Of a stretch of 64,000 nucleotides of DNA, positions 35,128 through 44,411 are shown one piece after another. The stretch's first letter is position 1, and each line of letters begins with the position of its first letter. The DNA comes from JAIOSM01 sp964565415 (lineage in GTDB: Bacteria > Desulfobacterota > Desulfobacteria > Desulfobacterales > Desulfobacteraceae). The stretch spans positions 1-64,000 of the forward strand of contig CAZMEX010000007.1 of assembly GCA_964565415.1 (NCBI GenBank). Direction: 5' to 3'. The position numbers and the translations under genes are program-made. The notes under the pieces were generated by a model. It searched no databases, was not told the origin of the DNA, and was given only the letters and a program-made list of their open reading frames with translations.

Positions 35128-36006
35128 ATGTCTGAAGCCAAAGTCACTATACTTATTCCTAATTATAAAACTTTAAAACTTACCAAACTTTGTCTAAGAC
35201 TCATAAGAAAGCACACTGATTCTACAATGGCTCATGTGATTGTAATTGATAACGACTCTAAAGATGAATCAATTCAATATTTAAGATCACTTAAATGGAT
35301 TGAACTTATTGAGAGAAAAAGAGTTAAAGGAGAGATCCCTGCCATGTCACATTCAAGAGCTCTTGACTTGGCTCTTAAACGTGTCAGTACACCATATGTT
35401 CTTTCAATTCATACTGATACTTTTGTTAAAAATTCTTTCTGGCTTAATGCCTTGATAAGGGAGATGGAAAAAGATCCAGATATTGCAGGAGTCGGATCAT
35501 GGAAACTTGAAGACCCTCCATCTTTTTATAAACGAGTTTGGAAAATCATTGAGTTTAGAATAAGAGAGGCTGTATACCGCATTACAAAAAATGAAAAACA
35601 GCTTTATCATGTTCTGTCCCAGAAAAAGAGTGGATATTATGATCTGTTTCACAAGGGCAGTTTAAATATCAATTATAATGACAAGGAATATTATTACCTG
35701 AGAAGCCATTGTGCACTTTTCCGCATGGATTTGATAAGAAAATATCAGCTTACTTTCAGTGCAGAGGGGAAAACAGCAGGTTCTCATATGCACTCTGTTT
35801 TGATGCAGAATAATCATAAAATGGTTTTTCTCTCCATTGGTTTTTTAAGCAGATACCTTGTGCATCTGAATCATGCAACAATGGTACTTCACTCTGAATT
35901 TGGAATCACAAACAGGACCCGCCGCAAAGGATTAAAAAGGATTAAAAAAGAATTGCAGCACCTTAAATCAGATAAAATTTTAAAGGATACTTCTCTTGAT
36001 TATTGA
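35128..36006 (+). CDS. Glycosyltransferase family 2 protein
   Basis: A 292-residue GT-A enzyme. VTILIPNYKTLKLT at the N-terminus, VIVIDNDSKDES as nucleotide-binding region and the metal-binding dyad in SIHTDTF (residues about 94-100) identify the family. ALNLALK-like ALDLALKRVSTPYVL precedes the dyad as in rhamnosyl- and galactosyltransferases. It overlaps the following membrane glycosyltransferase gene by 11 bases, so both likely act on the same glycan. Confidence 0.85.
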   Translation: MSEAKVTILIPNYKTLKLTKLCLRLIRKHTDSTMAHVIVIDNDSKDESIQYLRSLKWIELIERKRVKGEIPAMSHSRALDLALKRVSTPYVLSIHTDTFVKNSFWLNALIREMEKDPDIAGVGSWKLEDPPSFYKRVWKIIEFRIREAVYRITKNEKQLYHVLSQKKSGYYDLFHKGSLNINYNDKEYYYLRSHCALFRMDLIRKYQLTFSAEGKTAGSHMHSVLMQNNHKMVFLSIGFLSRYLVHLNHATMVLHSEFGITNRTRRKGLKRIKKELQHLKSDKILKDTSLDY

Positions 36007-37600
36007 TAAAATTAGAAGATTGGGAAAAACATTGGATACTGCAGATGATTTAAGTGATAATAAAAATATTTGGGTCTATTTAGGCATCCCGATTTTTATC
36101 TCATTGTTGATAAAGCTTATCCTGCTTTCAGTGTTATTTAACAGCCCGATTAATAATGATGGCACATTGTATATCCATGCAGCCCAGCAATATGCCATGG
36201 GTAACTTTGCAGAAGGTTTGAGGCTTTATCCCATGCCAACATATCCCCTGCTCCTTGTCCTTGTGCATGCAATAATTCCTGACTGGATTTTTGCAGGATT
36301 TTTTATTTCTCTTCTCAGTATTGTGCTTGTTACAATTCCATTATATTATTTAACAGAGTCGATGTTCAATGCCAAAGCAGGCTTCTGGGCATGCATGGTT
36401 CTTGCTGTTCTTCCCAGAATGAACTACTGGTCTTTGGATTTAATGCGTGACCCTCTATTTTTGCTGCTCATTATTTCCTCTATCTTCTTTGCCCAGGGTG
36501 CTATTGTTGAAAAAAAATACTCTTTTTTCATGGCAGCATTTGTTTTTGCATGGAGTGCTACTCTTCTCAGAATTGAAGGCGTGGTTTTTATTGCTTTTTA
36601 TTTTATAGCTTTACTCCATGCAGCAGTTTTTAATAAGGAAAACAGATCTTACTATTTTTCCATGCTGATGATATGGGCAGGCATTCCCATTGGTATTGCA
36701 TTGTTGGTATTGTTATCAGGCGGAGTAAGAAGCATGGCAGTTAACAGGTTTGATTTTGTGATTAGAGAATTGATTGATTTGTTCAGTGGTGGATTTTTAA
36801 GAAGATCATCAGAAATTTATCAGTTTTTATCAGATGCTGGAACACGTAAGCCATTTTTTGAAGGTCACTACAGTTTTGCTTCACTCTGCAAACATTTTAT
36901 GCCTCTTATTTATATGCTGGGTCTGGTGCAGATATTTGTAAAAATACTGTTTCCTCTCTCCTTTATACCTCTTTATGCAGGCATAAGGGATAAAACAAAT
37001 TCTTCAGGTTATTCTGGTAAGTTTATATTATGGACAGGAGTTTTGTTTGTTGGGTTTAGTTATTATTTTTTAGTTAAACATGATTTGATTGCAACAAGAT
37101 ATTTAATAGTTCCTGCATTTTTACTTCTTCCCTGGGTTGGCTTGGGGATAAACAGGTTATGGATGAATAGAAACCATTTTTCCCATAAAAAACTTGTACT
37201 CTTTTTAATTTTTATTATTATTTTTGTGCCAACATTAAAAACCTTTAGTTTAGTAAAATCTAAAGACACCACAACTTACAGGACCATAAAATGGCTTGTG
37301 AAAAATGATAAGATTGGCAGAGTACCAATTGTTGTAAATGATAATATAGACTCTTTTTATATTGATCTTGCAGCAGAGGAAAAAGGTGACTATATATGGA
37401 AGACTTACTATCACGACAAAAATAAAATTGCTGGGAGTATTGAAATGTTTGCAAAAACAAAGAGGGCCCAACTAATTATTTTAAAGGTTAAAAAAAGACA
37501 TATAGATAAGATTGAGAACTTTAAAGCCTATAAAAAAATAAAATCATTTGCCGGCAATAGTTACACAACGTTTATTTACAGTAAAGCAGTTGAGAATTAA
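35996..37600 (+). CDS. Multi-pass membrane glycosyltransferase (GT39/ArnT-like)
   Basis: A 534-residue integral membrane protein with about ten to twelve hydrophobic helices. The first periplasmic loop contains NSPINNDGTLYIHAAQQYA, where the conserved acidic residue of GT-C enzymes lies, and the last ~120 residues form a soluble tail. Such proteins move a sugar from an undecaprenyl-phosphate carrier to lipid A, glycan or protein in the periplasm. The only practical start is TTG at 35996, with AAGGA upstream. The exact substrate is unknown. Confidence 0.75.
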   Translation: MIIDKIRRLGKTLDTADDLSDNKNIWVYLGIPIFISLLIKLILLSVLFNSPINNDGTLYIHAAQQYAMGNFAEGLRLYPMPTYPLLLVLVHAIIPDWIFAGFFISLLSIVLVTIPLYYLTESMFNAKAGFWACMVLAVLPRMNYWSLDLMRDPLFLLLIISSIFFAQGAIVEKKYSFFMAAFVFAWSATLLRIEGVVFIAFYFIALLHAAVFNKENRSYYFSMLMIWAGIPIGIALLVLLSGGVRSMAVNRFDFVIRELIDLFSGGFLRRSSEIYQFLSDAGTRKPFFEGHYSFASLCKHFMPLIYMLGLVQIFVKILFPLSFIPLYAGIRDKTNSSGYSGKFILWTGVLFVGFSYYFLVKHDLIATRYLIVPAFLLLPWVGLGINRLWMNRNHFSHKKLVLFLIFIIIFVPTLKTFSLVKSKDTTTYRTIKWLVKNDKIGRVPIVVNDNIDSFYIDLAAEEKGDYIWKTYYHDKNKIAGSIEMFAKTKRAQLIILKVKKRHIDKIENFKAYKKIKSFAGNSYTTFIYSKAVEN

Positions 37601-37621
37601 TTAAAATTTGAAAAATTTATC

Positions 37622-38215
37622 TCAGTTTTGAACCATGGCTTCTGCTTTTTTAAGGAATTGATCTATGTTGGTATCCAACATTAAAGGAAGAAATTGCTGT
37701 ATTTGAGCATCTTCCCATTCCCACCATTTTATTTTTAAAAGATGTTGAATGGTGTTTGTGTCAAACCGCATTTTCACAATCTTTGCAGGATTTCCCGCTG
37801 CAATTGCATAGGCAGGTATATCCTTTGTCACAACAGCATTGGTTCCGATTGCTGCCCCATCTCCTATGGTGACTCCAGATAAGATTACAGCATCGGCACC
37901 TATCCATACATCATTGCCAATTGTGATATCTCCTTTTGTACCAGGATGCCCCTTGAATTGCTTTGCTGATTTCCAAAGATAGTTAAACGGATAGGTTGTA
38001 ACCCAGTCAATCCTATGTTCGCCACCCAGAAAGATTTTAACTCCTGAAGAGATTGAACAAAATGCTCCGATTTTAAAGTGTGCACCTTCTTCCCAGCTGT
38101 AAATGCGGGGATGACCATATGTATGTTTACCAATTGCATATTGAGGATAGGTATTTTGGATATCTTTTTTTTTACCCCGGATAATTTTTTTTATTTTTTT
38201 CAATATTTTGTGCAT
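37622..38215 (-). CDS. CatB-related hexapeptide O-acetyltransferase
   Basis: About 197 residues from the ATG at 38215; a TTG at 38224 is also possible. The left-handed beta-helix is clear from hexapeptide repeats such as ITIGNDVWIGADAVILSGVTIGDGAAIGTNAVV (residues about 97-130), and GGEHRIDWVTTYPF carries the catalytic His of xenobiotic/CatB-type acetyltransferases. It probably acetylates a sugar of the LPS or surface polysaccharide. It is last in the minus-strand core operon, 20 bases after a methyltransferase gene. Confidence 0.85.
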   Translation of the reverse strand: MHKILKKIKKIIRGKKKDIQNTYPQYAIGKHTYGHPRIYSWEEGAHFKIGAFCSISSGVKIFLGGEHRIDWVTTYPFNYLWKSAKQFKGHPGTKGDITIGNDVWIGADAVILSGVTIGDGAAIGTNAVVTKDIPAYAIAAGNPAKIVKMRFDTNTIQHLLKIKWWEWEDAQIQQFLPLMLDTNIDQFLKKAEAMVQN

Positions 38216-38244
38216 GGTGATCAAAGTTCCTGATTATAAGAATA

Positions 38245-39192
38245 TTATTTTTTTTCATATATAACAAACAGCTCTTCGCCTCTGTTAAGAATTGTTGCCA
38301 GAGCTACCAGAAATTTAGCAAGAAATCTGCGCAGTCTGTTTTTGTTGGATGGCTGTTTTTTGTTCCCGACAAGATAGTCAAAACTGTGGAGAAAAGCTCT
38401 TGGGGTAGAGAAAGTTTTTGTTCTTACTGCAAATAGATCATATTTCTTAGTAAGCATATTAAGGGTCTTAAGATTAAACAAGATAAGATGGCGTGGTATT
38501 TCATCGGGGAACCAGTTCAACCCAAACCATTTTCTTCCAAATGCCTTGGTATTAGGAGTTATAATGATAAGACGACCCTTTGGTTTTAATATTCTGCTTA
38601 TCTCTTTTATTAGATCATCAGGATCAGGAATATGTTCAATCAGATGACGTGCAGTGATAATATCAAAGCTGTTTTTTTCAAATTTTGCAGATTTTAACTC
38701 CCCATGAAAAACTTTTATTCCAGCTTTACGGCATAAATTTACTGCTTTTAAATTGAATTCCACCCCTTCAAAATGCCAGCCAAGGGAGTTCATTGAATTT
38801 ATATATTGACCATTACTGCAGCCTATATCAACTCCTCTGGAATCAGGAATATAAGGAATTAGAGATTGATAAGAGAACAGAGAAATAATTAAGGCCAATG
38901 GTTTTAATAAAAACGGTGCTTTCAGATGTGTGTATCTGTATTTATATTTTAAAATGCTTGTTTTGATCAGGGAGTGTTTTTTTAAGGGAGGTGTCTCTTC
39001 ATAATAAACATCGGGATAAAATGTATTGATGGTGTCAGAATCTGGCATTGGATGCTGATACTCAGCATTGCAATCAGTGCATCTCATATATGAGTACAGC
39101 TCTTTTTTATCATAAAGAAGATCTCTGCCCTGGTGTGACAACAGTCCTGTTGAGCCACATAGCGGGCACCTGCTGGTTTGTGCTCTATTCAT
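38245..39192 (-). CDS. SAM-dependent methyltransferase with N-terminal zinc ribbon
   Basis: A 315-residue protein. CPLCGSTG near residue 9 and MRCTDCNAEYQHP near residue 37 form a zinc ribbon, as in C-methyltransferases of deoxysugar pathways. The SAM domain has RGVDIGCSNGQYI (motif I), then ARHLIEHIPDPDDLIKEISRILKPKGRLIIITPN (residues about 180-213). A hydrophobic segment lies between. It probably methylates a glycan in the surface cluster. It overlaps the upstream kinase-like gene by eight bases. Confidence 0.82.
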   Translation of the reverse strand: MNRAQTSRCPLCGSTGLLSHQGRDLLYDKKELYSYMRCTDCNAEYQHPMPDSDTINTFYPDVYYEETPPLKKHSLIKTSILKYKYRYTHLKAPFLLKPLALIISLFSYQSLIPYIPDSRGVDIGCSNGQYINSMNSLGWHFEGVEFNLKAVNLCRKAGIKVFHGELKSAKFEKNSFDIITARHLIEHIPDPDDLIKEISRILKPKGRLIIITPNTKAFGRKWFGLNWFPDEIPRHLILFNLKTLNMLTKKYDLFAVRTKTFSTPRAFLHSFDYLVGNKKQPSNKNRLRRFLAKFLVALATILNRGEELFVIYEKK

Positions 39193-39856
39193 CTGATTCT
39201 CCGTATAATTGTAACACAGCTTTTTTGAGTTTTATCTGTCTGTTTTTGGGTTTGATTTTTGATTTTTTAATGTAGATATCTATAAATTTATCAAGGGAAA
39301 ATGCCTCCAGAGCTTTTCTATCTTCAGTATAATGGAGAAAGGGTTTAAAATTCCTGACCCGTTTAGAAATAATAAATGGCAGGGGTGACCAATGGAGGTC
39401 AGATATGTCTATAAGACCAAATTCACCCTTTGGAGTTATAAATACATTATTAAAATGGATTGCCCGAAAATAGATTCTGTTATCATGGAGTTTGGCAAAA
39501 AAAGAGATGAATTGTGAGATAAGTTCATGGGTGTTTTCTTTTTTTGCAATCATCTCCCTCAGCGATTCCCCCTTGAGAGGATGGTATACAACCATATCTC
39601 TTTTTATGGAAGGTATCTTATAGAGTCCTGTTACATTGACAGTGGGGATATTATGGTTTTCAAGAATTTTTACACCCCTTACAAATCGTCTGGCATAGGG
39701 CATTAAAAGAGCGGAAGAGAAAACTCTTTTTAAGCGGAAAAGCTTTGCAATACGGCCATCTTTTAACTTTAAGACTTTTTTCCCATAAAGATCTTCTGTC
39801 AAGGTCTCAGCGCCTTTAATCAGGGCTTTATATGATTTGTTATCAAGTTTTTCCAT
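39185..39856 (-). CDS. InaA/LPS-kinase-like protein lacking the catalytic Asp (possible pseudokinase)
   Basis: A 223-residue protein with a protein-kinase-like fold of the InaA/toluene-tolerance type: VYHPLKGESLREMI is the hinge and GLIDISD the metal-binding loop. The catalytic loop, normally HGDLHPGN, reads FRAIHFNN, so the catalytic Asp is Ala132 although Asn137 is kept. It may be inactive or a structural partner of the neighbouring kinases. It lies 3 bases after one kinase gene and overlaps the methyltransferase gene downstream. Confidence 0.7.
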   Translation of the reverse strand: MEKLDNKSYKALIKGAETLTEDLYGKKVLKLKDGRIAKLFRLKRVFSSALLMPYARRFVRGVKILENHNIPTVNVTGLYKIPSIKRDMVVYHPLKGESLREMIAKKENTHELISQFISFFAKLHDNRIYFRAIHFNNVFITPKGEFGLIDISDLHWSPLPFIISKRVRNFKPFLHYTEDRKALEAFSLDKFIDIYIKKSKIKPKNRQIKLKKAVLQLYGESDE

Positions 39857-39859
39857 TTT

Positions 39860-40546
39860 TTATACTATTCTAAGTTGACTGAACAATTGAAATACCCCGG
39901 GCAGATCTTTCCAGTTCTTCATAAAGCGTTTAATGTCTTTTTGCCATGCCCGCTTGAATCTGAAATCTGTTTTATGGGCTGTCATACTGTCCAGATCAAT
40001 TAGATAGGGTTCCATGTTGTGTATAATAATATTAGTGGCTTTCATATCACCATGGGTTATCATGGCAGATTTAAGCAGACCAAACATTGCAATTATCTTT
40101 TCTGCAATTGCTGATTTGGCAGCATGGTCAATTTCCGGGTCATTAAAATAGTTAAGTGCAGTTGGACCTTCTACATATTCACAGATGAAAAATGCTTTGT
40201 TTCTGAATGGACCCCATCGTTTTTCTTTCATTGCAACAGGGAAAGGAGTATGGATTTTCATTTTAGAAATCAGATGTGCATAATGCCAGGAGTGGTCAGC
40301 ACGACTTTTTTTAAAAGCACGTCTTAGAGCATGCCTGGAAGTTTTCATATTATAGCGTTTTATTACAAATTCATTATTATCAAGTTTATATTTTACAAGG
40401 GTTGCAGAGTTGCCATTTTTTAAAAGTGCTGATTCAGGGACATTAAAAGCAGTATCAGGATTTTTTAAAAGCAGCTTCATTGTTTGAGTTAAAAACTTAT
40501 CTTTACAAAGGGAGAGATAGAATATTGTTTTTTTCTTTTTTATCAA
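39860..40546 (-). CDS. LPS core kinase-like protein (InaA/RfaP family)
   Basis: A 228-residue kinase-fold protein. THGDMKATNIII is the catalytic loop with its Asp and Asn, and EPYLIDLDSMTAHK carries the metal-binding Asp. The Lys-rich ATP-binding region (NEFVIKRYN) is also present. Members phosphorylate Kdo or heptose of the LPS core. The start is TTG at 40546, overlapping the stop of the WaaP-like gene (TTGA). Confidence 0.75.
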   Translation of the reverse strand: MIKKKKTIFYLSLCKDKFLTQTMKLLLKNPDTAFNVPESALLKNGNSATLVKYKLDNNEFVIKRYNMKTSRHALRRAFKKSRADHSWHYAHLISKMKIHTPFPVAMKEKRWGPFRNKAFFICEYVEGPTALNYFNDPEIDHAAKSAIAEKIIAMFGLLKSAMITHGDMKATNIIIHNMEPYLIDLDSMTAHKTDFRFKRAWQKDIKRFMKNWKDLPGVFQLFSQLRIV

Positions 40547-41352
40547 AGCGGTCTTATCCCTTTTTTATAAAGTTTTTTCGCACGTTTTTTTACATACCAC
40601 CAGAAAAACCAATGTTTTGAAAGGGAGTTTTCTGCCGTTGTATTGTGATAGTGTTTTACAAAATAAAAAAAGTCATGTTTTGTAAGTCCCAAGTCCATAC
40701 TGGAAAATAATATTGCTGATATATCTTTTGCTCTCCATTTAAAACCAATTTTGGATCTTATATCCACCCGATGAAGGTCAATGAGAAACAGCCTTATGTT
40801 CCCAGGATCAATGTTATTGATACCGCAAGATATATCCAGCAGGAAATGGCAGATATATAGATCTTTATGGCTCATGCCGTTTCCATGGATGGTTCTTGCT
40901 ATCTCAGCAACTTTTTTAATTACAGCATTCTTTATGGCATTGTCCGGCGGATTGTTTTTCCAATCTCTGCAATAATCTTCAAGGCTTATGACATCTTGTA
41001 ACTCTTCAGTAATTACAAAAGATTTGATTTTTGCAGGGTTTAATCCCTGTTTTCCATATCCAACGAGATTCATTGTGTTAATGTTGATTTTGTTTAGCTT
41101 TATAATTGCCTGCCACTCATTTTGAGCACTGAGTACTGGTGGTTTCCTGAATTGCAAAAGGTTCTTGATGATTTTTTTCCATCCTACTCCGGAGTGAAAT
41201 TTGCCAAAAAAATAGTTTTCTTTAAATTGAAATCTAAGGGTTCTGCGCCCGTCTTTCTCCCGGAAAAGCTCACCTTGAACATTAAAAAGGTCCTTTAAAC
41301 CATTTTTATCAATCTTCCATGATTTTTTCCACTCATCGGGCAGGACAATCAT
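40543..41352 (-). CDS. waaP: LPS core heptose kinase, WaaP/RfaP-like
   Basis: A 269-residue kinase. SHKDLYICHFLLD and LFLIDLHRVDIRSK closely follow the catalytic and metal-binding loops of WaaP (which reads HRDxYICHFLL and IDLHR), and LRFQFKENYFFGKFH is the N-terminal lobe. WaaP phosphorylates heptose I of the inner core and is important for outer-membrane stability. It sits 4 bases after waaG, the same neighbour as in enterobacterial waa loci. Confidence 0.87.
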   Translation of the reverse strand: MIVLPDEWKKSWKIDKNGLKDLFNVQGELFREKDGRRTLRFQFKENYFFGKFHSGVGWKKIIKNLLQFRKPPVLSAQNEWQAIIKLNKININTMNLVGYGKQGLNPAKIKSFVITEELQDVISLEDYCRDWKNNPPDNAIKNAVIKKVAEIARTIHGNGMSHKDLYICHFLLDISCGINNIDPGNIRLFLIDLHRVDIRSKIGFKWRAKDISAILFSSMDLGLTKHDFFYFVKHYHNTTAENSLSKHWFFWWYVKKRAKKLYKKGIRPL

Positions 41353-41356
41353 AAAT

Positions 41357-42502
41357 TCAAGTCACCTTTTCAATTATATCCACTGCTTTTTCAGACCGGC
41401 TGAACAAATCAGTGTTTTCAGTATAAACCTTTGCATTGTTTTGCCACAGGTCTTGTTTTTCAGAGGTCAGCATATACAGTAACTCTTTATTAAGGGTCTC
41501 CTGCTTAAAAGGAGAAGGAATAACTTTGCCTGCGTTTGCCAAGACTACATGGTGGCTGTATCCGCATATATCAGTTGTGATAACAGGTCTATGGGCCACA
41601 AGAGCTTCAACAATAACAGTACCGGTGTTTTCTATCAGGGCAGGGTGCAGTAAAAGGTCTGAAGCCAGCAAAAGATGTGGTACATCCTTTCTTGCACCAA
41701 GAAATCTTACATTTTGTGCAAGCCCTGACTTTCCTGCAAGGCGTTTATACTTTCCTGGTTTATCAATGCCCACAACAAGCATTACAGTATTTGTTGATAC
41801 CTGTTTTGGCAGTGCTCCCATTGCTTTTATGGCACGCTTTACGCCCTTTATTTTAAAAACAGTGCAGACCATGATAATAATTTTTTTATTTTGATCAATT
41901 TTCAGCTCTTTTCGTTTTTCAAGACGGATTTCCTCTGCATTTAAAGGGGGGATACATTTTTTAGAAATACCAGGAGGTAAAACATGGAACCGCTCCTCTG
42001 CTGTTTTATAAAACCTGGTGTAAAACTCTATTTCCTTGGGAGTTAAGAGCAATATTTCAGTTTTTGAATCTTTATCATAAACAGATTTTTCATTGTACAT
42101 GAATATTCTGTAACGGCTTGTAAAATGATGCAGGATACTTCGATTTTGCATTTTTGCAGCATAGGAAGTATCTGCTGCATAATATATATCAAGCCCGGGT
42201 ATTCTGTTAAATCCCACAATTGCATTGTAATTTTTATTTTTTGTAAGTTTTAAAACTTTTTCACCAAATGATTTATAACGTTTATGGTTGGAAAACGCTG
42301 AAACAGGAACAAGGGTAACATTTAAACCATTTGGTTTCTCACCATTCCATGAAATAGTATAAACATCAACTTTATGTCCACGCTCCATGCAGATTTCAGC
42401 AATCTGCAAAAAATCTCCCTGCAGCCCTCCAAAAGGGAAGTATTTAAATAGACAAAATGCAAGATTTAATTTTTTTCTATTTTCCATCCAATAACTCTTC
42501 AC
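41357..42502 (-). CDS. waaG: LPS core glycosyltransferase, WaaG-like
   Basis: A 381-residue GT4 enzyme. LAFCLFKYFPFGGLQGDFLQIA at the N-terminus (residues 14-35), FNRIPGLDIYYAADTSYA near residue 100, ERFHVLPPGI and the C-terminal ENTGTVIVEALVAHRPVITTD (residues about 290-310) match WaaG, which adds the first hexose to heptose II. ATGs at 42502 and 42487 are both possible; either overlaps the heptosyltransferase gene. It is followed by waaP, a conserved pairing. Confidence 0.9.
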   Translation of the reverse strand: MKSYWMENRKKLNLAFCLFKYFPFGGLQGDFLQIAEICMERGHKVDVYTISWNGEKPNGLNVTLVPVSAFSNHKRYKSFGEKVLKLTKNKNYNAIVGFNRIPGLDIYYAADTSYAAKMQNRSILHHFTSRYRIFMYNEKSVYDKDSKTEILLLTPKEIEFYTRFYKTAEERFHVLPPGISKKCIPPLNAEEIRLEKRKELKIDQNKKIIIMVCTVFKIKGVKRAIKAMGALPKQVSTNTVMLVVGIDKPGKYKRLAGKSGLAQNVRFLGARKDVPHLLLASDLLLHPALIENTGTVIVEALVAHRPVITTDICGYSHHVVLANAGKVIPSPFKQETLNKELLYMLTSEKQDLWQNNAKVYTENTDLFSRSEKAVDIIEKVT

Positions 42503-43481
42503 AGGTTAGTAAAACTTTTGCAGCATCCAGCTGCATGCACATCTCTGTCTTGTTTGGACACGATTTACTTCCATGTCTTCGGCAGGGTTTACACCCAAGT
42601 GTTTCATCCTGTACTATCCTTGCATCATGGTTAAGCCATGGTCCAAAACCAAATTCTGGTGAAGTTGCACAAAAAATAACAACAGTTGGTGTCTTAAAAG
42701 CTGATCCCATATGAAGAGACATGCTGTCATTGCATACAAGAAGCTTTGCATTTTTTACAATATATAGTGTGTCAGACAGAGGAATTTTGCCTGATACATC
42801 AATAACATCAACCTTCTTACTGATTTTATTGCATATTGCTGTATCCTCTTTTGAGCCAATAAGTATTATATCTCTTCCCCTGCTTTTATAATATTCGGCA
42901 ACTTTAAGATACCCTTGCCAATGCCATTGTTTTGTTTTCCAGGCACTGCCGGGAGCCATGACAATAAAGTTGTTGTTAAGGTTTTTCACTATCTTGGACA
43001 GGTCGTTGTATAAGGGTTCAAACAATCGTAAATTTTTATTTTTCAACTCTTGTTCCGGGACATCTTTAAAAAGCAGTGAAAGATTACGTATGGCTGCATG
43101 GGCATCTAAAGTTTTTTTTCTTTTCTCTGTATACAAAAAACTTAAAGAGGCATCTTTAAATCCAACTCTTTTGGGAATTTTTGCAAGCAACAGCAGAACT
43201 GCAGTTCTGTGTGAACGATGTAATGAATATACAATATCAAAGTTTTCTTTTTTGAGCTGTGCTGCTTTTTTGAAAAGTCCTTTAAAACCTTTGTCAATAT
43301 TACGTTTGTCATAAACAATTATTTTATCTATACAAGGGTCATTCTGCAAAAGAGAAGATGAGAGTTGGGTAGTTAAAAAAGACAATTCAGAGTTTGGAAA
43401 AATCTGCTTTAAACCTGCAATCACAGGGGTTGAAAGGATAGTATCTCCCAGAAAACTTAAATTGACAAGAAGTATTTTCAT
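42477..43481 (-). CDS. waaF: LPS heptosyltransferase, WaaF-like (GT9)
   Basis: A 334-residue GT9 enzyme. NLSFLGDTILSTPVI at the N-terminus, VMAPGSAWKTKQWHWQGY starting the C-terminal domain and VCNDSMSLHMGSA near residue 250 are the heptosyltransferase signatures. CATSPEFGFGPW is typical of heptosyltransferase II-like enzymes. It adds an L,D-heptose to the inner core. It lies 18 bases after an LpxL-like gene and overlaps waaG by 26 bases. Confidence 0.88.
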   Translation of the reverse strand: MKILLVNLSFLGDTILSTPVIAGLKQIFPNSELSFLTTQLSSSLLQNDPCIDKIIVYDKRNIDKGFKGLFKKAAQLKKENFDIVYSLHRSHRTAVLLLLAKIPKRVGFKDASLSFLYTEKRKKTLDAHAAIRNLSLLFKDVPEQELKNKNLRLFEPLYNDLSKIVKNLNNNFIVMAPGSAWKTKQWHWQGYLKVAEYYKSRGRDIILIGSKEDTAICNKISKKVDVIDVSGKIPLSDTLYIVKNAKLLVCNDSMSLHMGSAFKTPTVVIFCATSPEFGFGPWLNHDARIVQDETLGCKPCRRHGSKSCPNKTEMCMQLDAAKVLLTCEELLDGK

Positions 43482-43499
43482 AGTGTCTAAGGCAACAAC

Positions 43500-44411
43500 T
43501 TAAGTGTGTTTCCCAGCCAGCTCTTCCAAAGGTCTGGTTTTCCATCTGTTATGCACCCAAAACCATTGTTCAGGATATTTTCTGATATATTTTTCAATAA
43601 CAGCATGGTAAGCTTGGGTATTATCCAAAATATCTTTTTCCATATCATTGGTCTGGATTAACGGCATTTTTGGCAGGATTACAATATTTGTATTGCCTCT
43701 ATCCTTAAAAGTAAAAATTGGTATAACCGGTGCTTTGGTTGATAAGGCAAGTCGTGCAAGCCCTTTTGTTGTGCAGGCTTTGCGGTTTAAAAAGTCAATA
43801 AAAACACCACGGCTTCTTTTTCTGACATTTTGATCCACATAAAGACCTGCTGCACCACCGTTTTTAAGACTTTTTACGATTTCATCAAGGGCATTATGTA
43901 CAGGGAACATGTTTGAACCTGTAAACTCTCTTTTTTTCATTATATATCTGTCCATGGGGGCAAATTTTATCTTTTTATACACCACTGCAAACTCTATTTT
44001 TGTAATATAAGCCAGGGCAGAAAGAAGTTCCCAGTTCCCAAGATGTCCTGAAAAACACAGGATACCTTTGCCTTCAGCATGGGCAGCTTCCAGATTTTCA
44101 AGACCGGTTATTGAAAAAAAAGTGTGCATATTTTCACGTTTCATACTATGGAATCTTGCATGTTCAAATAAAATCCTTGAGCTGTTTCTAAAAACTTTTT
44201 TTGCAAGCTGCCGTATCTCTGTATCTTTTTTTTCACTGGCATAGGCATGTTTAATATTACTAATGGTTAATGTCCGATGCTTTTTATCAATCAAAAACCA
44301 GATACTCCCAAGAGTATCTCCCATGAAATTGCCAATCGACTCAGGGATTTTTCCCAGTAAAGACATGAATATGGATAATCCATGGTATATAATACTATCA
44401 GTCAGTTTCAT
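43500..44411 (-). CDS. LpxL/HtrB-family lipid A acyltransferase
   Basis: A 303-residue late acyltransferase. SGHLGNWELL gives the catalytic His123 and Glu128, YVDQNVRKRSRGVFIDF the middle segment and YPEQWFWVHNRWKTRP the C-terminal signature, a very good match to LpxL. It is inserted between the two heptosyltransferase genes and overlaps waaC by four bases, which ties lipid A acylation to core assembly. Of the three family members in the window it is the most canonical. Confidence 0.9.
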   Translation of the reverse strand: MKLTDSIIYHGLSIFMSLLGKIPESIGNFMGDTLGSIWFLIDKKHRTLTISNIKHAYASEKKDTEIRQLAKKVFRNSSRILFEHARFHSMKRENMHTFFSITGLENLEAAHAEGKGILCFSGHLGNWELLSALAYITKIEFAVVYKKIKFAPMDRYIMKKREFTGSNMFPVHNALDEIVKSLKNGGAAGLYVDQNVRKRSRGVFIDFLNRKACTTKGLARLALSTKAPVIPIFTFKDRGNTNIVILPKMPLIQTNDMEKDILDNTQAYHAVIEKYIRKYPEQWFWVHNRWKTRPLEELAGKHT

